Below, one piece after another: positions 1-6,982 of a DNA stretch of 64,000 nucleotides (the stretch's first letter is position 1; every line of letters begins with the position of its first letter). Source of the stretch: Pseudomonadota bacterium (lineage in GTDB: Bacteria > Myxococcota_A > UBA796 > GCA-2862545). Position numbers and translations under genes: made by a program. The notes beneath the pieces are model-generated. The model searched no databases and was not told the origin of the DNA. It saw only the letters and a list, made by a program, of their open reading frames with translations. The stretch spans positions 1 to 64,000 of the forward strand of contig CANJMY010000007.1 of NCBI GenBank assembly GCA_947475315.1. Direction: 5' to 3'.

Positions 1-87
1 ATCGTAGCGTGCGGCGGCGGTGGCGGCATTCGCGCGGATCCGGCGTGTTCGTGCTACAACGCGGCGTCGTGCGTTCTGGGAGGAATC

Positions 88-1356
88 ATGCGCCGCGTTC
101 TGGGGATCGCTGGGCTGCTCGCCCTGTCGACGGGGTGCCTCACGTTCAAAGCCGAAGATCCGCCCGCAGGCGGCGGTTCGGGTGACGTGTCGTCGCCGGA
201 CGAGAGCGACCCGGACGGCGATGGTCTGAGCAACGCTGAGGAGGACTCGCGGGGCACCGATCCGTTCAACCCCGACAGCGACGGCGACGGCGTGTCCGAC
301 GGCGACGAGGTCGACGCGGGATCGGATCCGCTGGTGGCGGGCGGCAGCGGCGGCGGCGGTGGGAGCACGGGCGGCGGCGACACGGGCCCGGTGGACAGCG
401 ACGGCGACGGCCTCTCCGACGCGGTGGAGGCGCGCCTCGGCACCGATCCGGACGACGCCGACAGCGACGATGACGGCCTGCAGGACGGCGCGGAGAACAC
501 CCAGGGCACCGATCCGCTGAACGACGACACCGACGGCGGCGGCGTGAACGACTTCGACGAGCTGAGCTCCGGCACCAACCCGTGGTACGGCGGCGACGAC
601 GTCGTCCCCGACCCGGACGCCGGTCTGCCGGACCGCGACGGCGACGGTCTGCCCGACTCGCAGGAGGCCGCGCACGGCTGTGATCCGGATGATCCGGACT
701 CGGACGGCGATCGACTCTCGGACGGCGCCGAGGTGAAGGTGTTCGGGTCGGACCCGACCGAGGTCGACACCGACGGCGACGGCCTCGACGACGACGACGA
801 GGTGGTGCTGTTCGGCACCGATCCCGCGCTCGCCGACAGCGATGGCGGCGGCGTCACCGACGACGTCGAGCTGGACGACGGCACCGACCCGCGCTGGCCC
901 GGCGACGACGGCGGCGTGATCGGCGCGCCTGGCCCCGACGCCGATCACGACGGTCTCTCGGACGACGACGAGCGGCACCTGGGCACCAACCCGCAGGACC
1001 CGGACTCGGACCACGACGGTCTGCGCGACCGCGCGGAGGTCGACATCGGCACCGATCCGCTCTCGCAGGACACGGACCGCGACGGGCTCTCGGACGGCGC
1101 CGAGGCGCTGCGCTGGAACAGCGATCCGGTCGACGACGACACCGACGGCGACGGCCTGACCGACGGTGTCGAGGTGCAGGCGCACAACACCAACCCGCTG
1201 CTCGCGGACACCGACGGCGACAACCTCACCGACGCCGCCGAGGTTCGCGTGCATGGCACCAGGCCGACCGACCCCGACACCGACGGCGGCGGCGAGAACG
1301 ACGGCGACGAGATCCTGCATGGGCACAACCCGAACTGGGCTGGCGACGACATCTAG
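88..1356 (+). CDS. Thrombospondin type 3 repeat-rich lipoprotein
   Basis: 422 residues. The N-terminus is a lipoprotein signal peptide with lipobox LSTGC, so the mature protein should be lipid-anchored in the envelope. Nearly all of the rest is a string of about a dozen acidic units of the type DSDGDGLSDxxE followed by GTDP or GTNP, the pattern of thrombospondin type 3 calcium-binding repeats, broken by a Gly/Ser-rich linker near residues 85-100. Such repeats bind Ca2+ along the chain and usually act as rigid surface spacers; no enzymatic domain is seen. A strong GGAGG 4 bases before the ATG sets the start, although the frame is open back to base 1. The next lipoprotein gene follows within 10 bases, so the two are probably co-transcribed. 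Confidence 0.85.
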   Translation: MRRVLGIAGLLALSTGCLTFKAEDPPAGGGSGDVSSPDESDPDGDGLSNAEEDSRGTDPFNPDSDGDGVSDGDEVDAGSDPLVAGGSGGGGGSTGGGDTGPVDSDGDGLSDAVEARLGTDPDDADSDDDGLQDGAENTQGTDPLNDDTDGGGVNDFDELSSGTNPWYGGDDVVPDPDAGLPDRDGDGLPDSQEAAHGCDPDDPDSDGDRLSDGAEVKVFGSDPTEVDTDGDGLDDDDEVVLFGTDPALADSDGGGVTDDVELDDGTDPRWPGDDGGVIGAPGPDADHDGLSDDDERHLGTNPQDPDSDHDGLRDRAEVDIGTDPLSQDTDRDGLSDGAEALRWNSDPVDDDTDGDGLTDGVEVQAHNTNPLLADTDGDNLTDAAEVRVHGTRPTDPDTDGGGENDGDEILHGHNPNWAGDDI

Positions 1357-1364
1357 GAGTGCCT

Positions 1365-1973
1365 GTGCGACCTATGCTCGTCCTGACCGCGCTGCTCACC
1401 GCGTGCGGCGCGCCCAGCCCAAGCGAAGGTGCGGGCAAGCCGGCGGGCGCGGGCGCCGACATTCCGGCGCCGCCGGCCGTGACCCAACCCGAGGTGGCGA
1501 TGGCCCCGCTCTCCCTGACCTCTCCGGCGTTCGCGCCCGGCGCTGAGATCCCCCGCGAGTACACCTGCCAGGGCGGCGACACATCGCCGGAGCTTGCGTG
1601 GTCGGGCGCACCCGCGGGCACCCGCAGCTTCGTCCTGATCGAGCACGACCCGGACGTGCCGGACCCCGCGGCGCCGCAGCGTCAGTGGGTCCACTGGGTG
1701 CTCTACGATCTGCCCTCCGACCTGACCGGCCTGCCCAAGGGCGCGCAGGTCGCCCCGCCCGGCGGCCGGGACGGGAACAGCGACTGGGGCAAGACCGGCT
1801 ACGGTGGCCCGTGCCCGCCAATCGGTCGCCACCGCTACTTCCACACGCTCTACGCGCTGGACACCGTGCTGGGCGATCGCGGCCCGCTCACCCGTGACGC
1901 GCTCGAAGCGGGGATCGCAGGGCATGTCCTGGCCAAGGCCGAGCTGATCGGCACCTACCAGAAGTCGCCCTAG
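1365..1973 (+). CDS. YbhB/YbcL (PEBP, Raf kinase inhibitor-like) lipoprotein
   Basis: About 202 residues. After a short signal with lipobox LTAC and a Pro/Ala linker comes a complete phosphatidylethanolamine-binding-protein fold of the bacterial YbhB type: the DPDVPDP...WVHWVLYDLP segment and the GYGGPCPP...HRYFHTLYAL segment that form the conserved anion-binding pocket. Members bind small phosphorylated or anionic ligands; the physiological ligand of bacterial forms is mostly unknown. I prefer GTG at 1365 because GGAG lies 5 bases upstream, overlapping the previous stop; a GTG at 1359 and an ATG at 1374 are alternatives. Being secreted as a lipoprotein differs from cytoplasmic E. coli YbhB. 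Confidence 0.85.
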   Translation: MRPMLVLTALLTACGAPSPSEGAGKPAGAGADIPAPPAVTQPEVAMAPLSLTSPAFAPGAEIPREYTCQGGDTSPELAWSGAPAGTRSFVLIEHDPDVPDPAAPQRQWVHWVLYDLPSDLTGLPKGAQVAPPGGRDGNSDWGKTGYGGPCPPIGRHRYFHTLYALDTVLGDRGPLTRDALEAGIAGHVLAKAELIGTYQKSP

Positions 1974-1991
1974 GCCCTGCGCAGGCAGGGC
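1974..1991 (+). terminator. Hairpin after the PEBP lipoprotein gene
   Basis: A perfect 7-bp stem (GCCCTGC/GCAGGGC) with a 4-base loop begins at the stop codon of the upstream gene. There is no T-run after it, so it is only a possible terminator or mRNA-end stabiliser. Confidence 0.35.
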
Positions 1992-2091
1992 GGGCACGGT
2001 TCGAGCGTTCGTTATAGGCTCGCCGCCCGCTGGCACGCCGTCAGCGATTTGGCCGCCCGCCCTTCGTCGGGGCGTCGGCATGGAGCACGCC

Positions 2092-3903
2092 ATGAGTGAC
2101 GAAGAAGGCTACGACTTTCAACCGCGCGAGCTGTCCCCGGTCGAGACCGTACGGCACAGCACCGCCCACTTGCTCGCGAGCGCCGTAGCGCATCTGTACC
2201 CGGGCTCCCGGTTCGCCATTGGGCCGCACGTGGAGCACGGCTTCTACTACGACATGGACATCGAAGGCGGCGTGATCTCTGAGGACGACCTCCCCCGGAT
2301 CGAGGAGGAGATGAAGGCGATCGCCAAGCAGAACCTCCCGTTCCTGCAGACGGCCAAGTCGCGCGACGAGGCGCTGGCCTGGGCCGACGCCACGCTGCAG
2401 CCCTTCAAGCGCGAGCTGATCGAGGGCCTGCCGTCCAAGGTGTTCGGCTTCTACACGCACGGTGACTTCACCGACATGTGCGCGGGCCCGCACGTCCGCT
2501 ACTCGTCCAAGCTCAAGCACTTCAAGCTCACCCGCGTCGCGGGCGCCTACTGGCGTGGCGACGAGAAGCGCCCGATGCTGACTCGCGTCTACGGCGTCGC
2601 GTTCGAGACGAAGGAGGAGCTGGAGAAGCACCTGCACTTCGTGGAAGAGGCCAAGAAGCGCGACCACCGCAAGCTCGGCCGCGAGCTCGACCTGTTCATG
2701 TTCCACGAGTGGGCGCCGGGCTCTGCATTCTGGCTCCCGCACGGCGAGTTCATCTACAACCTGCTCGGCTCGCGCATGCGCGAGCTGCTCGCCGGCACCG
2801 GCTACGACGTCGTTCGCACGCCGCTCGTATTCGACAGCAAGCTGTTTGAGACTTCCGGCCACTGGGAGCACTACCGCGACGACATGTTCCACTTCCCCGA
2901 GTCGCACCACGGCGACAAGCCGGAAGCTCACGTCGGCTGCGGGCATGACCACGGCGACGACGACGGGAAGACGCTGGGCCTCAAGCCCATGAACTGCCCG
3001 TCGCACATGCTCATCTTCCGGTCGCGCAAGCGCAGCTACCGGGAGCTGCCGCTGCGCATCCACGACCAAGGCGTGCTGCACCGCAACGAGCGGTCGGGCG
3101 CGCTGTCGGGCCTGACGCGCGTGCGCCAGTTCTGCCAGGACGACGCGCACATCTTCTGCCGCGAGGATCAGATCGCGGACGAGGTCGCGGCGCTGCTGAA
3201 CCTAGTCGAGCTCGTGTACGGCGCGTTCGACATGACCTTCAACCTGTTCCTCTCGACGCGCCCCGCCGCCAAGCTTGGCGACGACGCGCTGTGGGATCGG
3301 GCCGAAGGCGCGCTGCGCGAGGCGCTGGCGCGGTCCGGTCGGGAGTACAAGATCAAGGAGGGCGACGGCGCCTTCTACGGTCCGAAGATCGACTTCGAGG
3401 TCATGGACGCGCTCGAGCGTCGCCACCAGTGCGCGACCATCCAGCTCGACTACCAGCTCCCGCGTCGCTTCGAGCTCCAGTACGCCGGCGCCGACAACTT
3501 GCTGCACACCCCCGTGGTCATCCACCGCGCGGTCATGGGCAGCTTCGAGCGCTTCATCGGCATCCTCATCGAGCACTACGGCGGCAACTTCCCCGTCTGG
3601 CTGGCGCCCGAGCAGGTCCGCATCCTCACCGTCTCCGAGAAGACGAACGAGTACGGGCACGCGGTGCTGGCGCAGATGAAGGCCGCCGGTGTCCGCGCCA
3701 CCTTCGACGATGGCGATGAGAAGGTTGGCTACAAGATCCGCGCCGCGCACGGCAAGAAGCTGCCGTACATGGCGGTCATTGGCCCGCGCGAGGTCGAGGA
3801 AGGCACCGTCGCCGTCCGCGGCCGCAACGACGTCGATCTGGGCTCGATCAAGGTTGAGGACTTCATCGCCCGCGTGAAGGGCGAGTCCAAGATCCCGTTC
3901 TAG
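2092..3903 (+). CDS. thrS: Threonyl-tRNA synthetase lacking the TGS domain
   Basis: 603 residues. It charges tRNA-Thr with threonine in the cytoplasm. The protein starts directly at the editing domain (HSTAH at 22-26 and the CAGPH motif), so the roughly 60-residue N-terminal TGS domain of E. coli ThrRS (642 aa) is absent. The class II catalytic core is complete, with zinc ligands Cys302 (MNCP), His353 (DDAHIFC) and His478 (VIHR), motif 2 around HRNERSG, and a C-terminal anticodon-binding domain. A His/Asp/Gly-rich insert sits at about 272-292, just before the Cys ligand. Start chosen at the second ATG because GGAG lies 6 bases upstream; ATG at 2080 would add four residues. Neighbours are unrelated; the usual infC-rpmI-rplT partners do not follow. 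Confidence 0.95.
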   Translation: MSDEEGYDFQPRELSPVETVRHSTAHLLASAVAHLYPGSRFAIGPHVEHGFYYDMDIEGGVISEDDLPRIEEEMKAIAKQNLPFLQTAKSRDEALAWADATLQPFKRELIEGLPSKVFGFYTHGDFTDMCAGPHVRYSSKLKHFKLTRVAGAYWRGDEKRPMLTRVYGVAFETKEELEKHLHFVEEAKKRDHRKLGRELDLFMFHEWAPGSAFWLPHGEFIYNLLGSRMRELLAGTGYDVVRTPLVFDSKLFETSGHWEHYRDDMFHFPESHHGDKPEAHVGCGHDHGDDDGKTLGLKPMNCPSHMLIFRSRKRSYRELPLRIHDQGVLHRNERSGALSGLTRVRQFCQDDAHIFCREDQIADEVAALLNLVELVYGAFDMTFNLFLSTRPAAKLGDDALWDRAEGALREALARSGREYKIKEGDGAFYGPKIDFEVMDALERRHQCATIQLDYQLPRRFELQYAGADNLLHTPVVIHRAVMGSFERFIGILIEHYGGNFPVWLAPEQVRILTVSEKTNEYGHAVLAQMKAAGVRATFDDGDEKVGYKIRAAHGKKLPYMAVIGPREVEEGTVAVRGRNDVDLGSIKVEDFIARVKGESKIPF

Positions 3904-3915
3904 TGAGCGCCCCTC

Positions 3916-3944
3916 CGGCGCGCGGCCATGGGTGCCGCGCGCCG
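3916..3944 (+). terminator. Strong GC hairpin after thrS
   Basis: A perfect 11-bp GC stem (CGGCGCGCGGC / GCCGCGCGCCG) with a 7-base loop lies 12 bases after the thrS stop. No T-tract follows, which is common in very GC-rich genomes. It probably ends or protects the thrS transcript. The remaining bases up to 4148 hold no gene that I can support, only a 5-bp hairpin at 4030-4044. Confidence 0.55.
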
Positions 3945-4148
3945 TTGCGGTGAGCCGCTCGTCGGTGATGTCCAGAGTTGTTCGATGAACCGCCGCGTCG
4001 GGGCGCGAACCCCAAGGTGTAGCCGGGCAGGGGATCGTGTCCCCGTCGCGCTCATCGAGGATTTCTGCGGGCGTGCAGGAAAGAGCCCTGTCACTCACAA
4101 AGGTTTGTGCCGATGAGGTGGATGGTAGACGATCCCCTCGGAGGTGGC

Positions 4149-4616
4149 ATGTCCCTCGACCTTGCGTTCTTGCTGGCCCTCGCCTGTGTGGCGGTGGCGT
4201 TGGCGACGGGGCGCGTGGTGGCGGCGTTGCCGGGTCTGGCCGGTGAGCTTGGCGTCGAGGACGTGTCGGACGAGCTGCTGCACGCGCTGGAGCGCGGCCT
4301 GCACGGGTTCCGCACCTGGGTGCTGGCGGCGCCCTTCTGCTGGTTGGTCACCGCCTGGGCGTCCAACCACGCCAGCCACTCTGAGACGCTCGGGGCCGTC
4401 GCCCAGGGCGCCGGTCTCTTTCCGATCTTCGGCGTGCTGTTCACCCTCGGCGCGGGGCTCTGGCGCTTCTCGGTCGCCACGTCCGCCACCCCCGCTGAAG
4501 AGGGCGCTGAGGCCTTTGGCCGTGAGCTCGCCGCGGCCTTGCTCGCCGGGCTCTCCGCGCTCGCGTTCGCCCTGTCGATCGGCGGCACCATCCACTGGGT
4601 GCTCGGCCTATTCTAG
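4149..4616 (+). CDS. Small four-helix membrane protein, function unknown
   Basis: 155 residues if started at the ATG preceded by GGAGGT (4140-4145), which is preferred over an upstream ATG at 4107. Four hydrophobic segments are visible at about residues 4-25, 58-75, 85-105 and 125-150, joined by short polar loops; no catalytic motif is recognised. It is most likely an inner-membrane protein. Its stop overlaps by 4 bases the stop of the convergent glycosyltransferase gene, leaving no room for a separate terminator. Confidence 0.7.
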   Translation: MSLDLAFLLALACVAVALATGRVVAALPGLAGELGVEDVSDELLHALERGLHGFRTWVLAAPFCWLVTAWASNHASHSETLGAVAQGAGLFPIFGVLFTLGAGLWRFSVATSATPAEEGAEAFGRELAAALLAGLSALAFALSIGGTIHWVLGLF

Positions 4617-6151
4617 GGCGGGTCGGTCACGCGGTAGTACCCGACGCGCAGCGTGGGCGTGGCGTAGCGCTCCCACAGCCAACCGCGCGCGATGATGTGC
4701 GCTTCGGCGATCGGCTGCATCGTGTGGCTGTGCTCGAATGCGGCGCACAGGTCGGCAGGCTCTCCCGGCTCGACGGACGTGCACAGGGCGGAGCGGTAGT
4801 AGATCAGGCAGGGGGTCGGCGTGATGTCGTCGCCCACGTCCTGCCACGTCAGGCGCTGATGCAGGAACGCGAGGCCGTCGCGAAGCAGCAGCCCGCGGTC
4901 GGTCACGTCGCGCTCGGTCACCACCGTGCAGCCGTCCGGGATCTCCGCCAGGTGCTGGCGGATGAACGCGTACTCTTCGGCCAGGGTGAAGCGGCTGTAG
5001 GCGTCGGGCAGGGTGGTGGCGGTCAAGCCCGCGATGCCAAGGGCGGCGAGCGCGGAGAGCGGCGCCCGCGCGTCTTGGCGGGTCCAATTGACCACGCGAT
5101 CGACGAGGCCCTCGACGCCGAGCCCGATGAGCAGGGCCATCCAGGGGAGCACCCGCAGCTGGTGGCGCGCCAGACACCACACCGGCGTCGCGCCGATCGA
5201 CCAGCTCGCGTTCGCGACCAACGAGCCGAGCGCGAACATCAGGGCCAGCGTCGCCAGGCCGCGTCGTGGTCCCGGGCGACCCCACGGCGCGGTCAAGGTC
5301 AGCAAGCCCAGCGCCGTGGGCACAAACACCGCGTTGAACGGGGCGTAGTGCGCGAGGCCCCAGGTGAGCGCGCCGTGGCCCTGGTCCAGGCTCGCGCCGC
5401 GCGCCGACGGCCCCTGGCCGAGCGTCACGCCGACGAGGTCGGGCAGCGCGACCAAGACGACCAGCGCGCCGACCGCCGCGACGCGCTGGGTCGGCCATCG
5501 GACGCCGCACGCGAGCGCCCACAGCCCGAGCAAGAAGGGGATCGCCATGCCCTCGGGCCGCATGGCCGCGGTCAGCCCGAGCGACAGGCCCACCCAGGCT
5601 ACGTCCGTGGCGGGAGGCGCGCGGGGCGCCGTCGCCGCGATCACCGCGACCAGGGTGAGCAGGATCTCCACGATCTGCGGCGCGTCGGTGTGGCTGTAGC
5701 GGACATGTAGGCCCACACCACCGAGCACCAAGGCGGCGACGAGCCCCGCGAGCCGACCGCCGCCCAGTCGGCGCGTCACGAGGTCGATCAGCGGCACACA
5801 GAGCGCTCCCGCGACGGCCACGACACCGAACACCACCCGGTCATCGACGACCACGCCCAGCACCCACACGGCGCGCATGAGCGCCACCAACCCGTGGGTG
5901 TAGCGCCACTGGATCTGGTCCCAGGGCTGGAACACCTCGTCGGTGCGTGGGTTGATGTCGTGGGGGACGCCCGGGGCCGCAAGGCGAAGCGCGAGCGCGC
6001 CCGCAAACATCAGCGCTGCCGTCAGCCACGCGGCGGGCGGGGTCGACCTGCGAGCCGACCACAGCGTCCGCGCGCCCAGCGCGAGCCAGGCGAGCCATGC
6101 GAGGGTCAGCGGGAGCAAGACCATCCCGGAGGCGTTCGGCGTCGACGTCAC
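4613..6151 (-). CDS. Polytopic membrane glycosyltransferase, GT39/ArnT-like
   Basis: 512 residues with about 11-12 hydrophobic helices. The first periplasmic loop carries a Pro-Arg-Thr-Asp-Glu element (HDINPRTDE, near residue 65), resembling the catalytic Asp-Glu of PMT/ArnT-type enzymes that move a sugar from a polyprenyl-phosphate donor to protein or lipid on the outer face of the inner membrane. A short soluble C-terminal part (from about 370) lies after the helices. The GTG start follows GGGGGAG closely. Acceptor and sugar cannot be told from the sequence. It is separated by 15 bases from the upstream beta-barrel-like gene, suggesting one minus-strand operon with the PHP lipoprotein. Confidence 0.75.
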   Translation of the reverse strand: MTSTPNASGMVLLPLTLAWLAWLALGARTLWSARRSTPPAAWLTAALMFAGALALRLAAPGVPHDINPRTDEVFQPWDQIQWRYTHGLVALMRAVWVLGVVVDDRVVFGVVAVAGALCVPLIDLVTRRLGGGRLAGLVAALVLGGVGLHVRYSHTDAPQIVEILLTLVAVIAATAPRAPPATDVAWVGLSLGLTAAMRPEGMAIPFLLGLWALACGVRWPTQRVAAVGALVVLVALPDLVGVTLGQGPSARGASLDQGHGALTWGLAHYAPFNAVFVPTALGLLTLTAPWGRPGPRRGLATLALMFALGSLVANASWSIGATPVWCLARHQLRVLPWMALLIGLGVEGLVDRVVNWTRQDARAPLSALAALGIAGLTATTLPDAYSRFTLAEEYAFIRQHLAEIPDGCTVVTERDVTDRGLLLRDGLAFLHQRLTWQDVGDDITPTPCLIYYRSALCTSVEPGEPADLCAAFEHSHTMQPIAEAHIIARGWLWERYATPTLRVGYYRVTDPP

Positions 6152-6166
6152 CGCTCCCCCGTGGCC

Positions 6167-6982
6167 TTAAGGCTTGGCGACCGGACCGAACCGCACCGAG
6201 CCGCGCAGATCGGCGACGATGTTCGCGCGCTCCCGGCCCGCGAGCGGCGCGCGCGCGCCGACCTCAAACCCAAAGCGCTTGCCGTCGCCAAAGCGGAGGC
6301 CGCCGCCCACCGACACCACGTCGACCGGCGCGGTCCGCAGGAAGCCCGCGTCCACGTCGGCCACGATCCCAAACTGGGGAATGGGTCGGAACTCCAGGCC
6401 GAGGTTCACGTTCCCGCCGATCGACGGGACCGCGGTGACGCCCGACCCAGCCAGCACGGTGACGGTGAAGCTGTCGTGCAGCCGCACCCATGGGTGGGCT
6501 TGCCAGACCGTGCTCACGGCCAGCTCGCCGCCGTACGGGCGACCGTAGTGGTACAGCCCGGTCGCGGTGGGGAGCACCAGCTTGACGTGGCTGCCGACCG
6601 TGAAGTCGCGCACCGGCGACTCTGCGAACGCGGCACCCACCGACAGGTGCCCGAGCCCGATCGCGGACGCGGACAGCGACGCGACCGCCAGGTCGTAGCG
6701 CACCGCCTCCAGGCGCCCGAAGACCTCGACGCCGGGGATGATCTGAACGCTCCCGTCGAGGTTCAGCCCGCCGACGACGTAGCCGTAGAAGTTGGGGCGA
6801 TCGATGGTGATGCGGCCGCCCGCGCCCACGCCCAATTCGGAGCGGGTGCAGGTGCGACGGGGCGCGCCCAAGGCGCCGTCCGTGAACCAGGCCTGGGTCG
6901 GGCCGTCGATGAAGCCGTCGGACGCGGCCTCGCAGGGGTCGGCGGCGTGCGCGGTGGCCAGCAGGGCGAGCAGGGTGATCAC
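6167..6982 (-). CDS. Secreted beta-barrel-like outer-membrane protein, unknown
   Basis: 271 residues. A signal peptide (VITLLALLATAHA, cut before ADPC) is followed by a run of alternating hydrophobic/polar strands rich in Gly and aromatics, ending in strand-like segments (GGGLRFGDGKRFGFEVGAR, then SVRFGPVAKP) as in outer-membrane beta-barrels of roughly 10-12 strands. No specific family is recognised. The GTG start overlaps the TGA of the upstream PHP lipoprotein (GTGA), so translation is coupled and the two products probably work together at the outer membrane. Longer readings of this frame run through the neighbouring gene and are spurious. Confidence 0.7.
   Translation of the reverse strand: MITLLALLATAHAADPCEAASDGFIDGPTQAWFTDGALGAPRRTCTRSELGVGAGGRITIDRPNFYGYVVGGLNLDGSVQIIPGVEVFGRLEAVRYDLAVASLSASAIGLGHLSVGAAFAESPVRDFTVGSHVKLVLPTATGLYHYGRPYGGELAVSTVWQAHPWVRLHDSFTVTVLAGSGVTAVPSIGGNVNLGLEFRPIPQFGIVADVDAGFLRTAPVDVVSVGGGLRFGDGKRFGFEVGARAPLAGRERANIVADLRGSVRFGPVAKP

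Noticed and set aside
54-884. Long Ser/Pro-rich reading frame opposite the thrombospondin-repeat gene
   Set aside because: It is the antisense image of the acidic Ca-binding repeats in GC-rich DNA; no start signal or domain.
4030-4044. Small hairpin in the gap after thrS
   Set aside because: Only 5 bp with no other signal; no RNA gene could be built around it.
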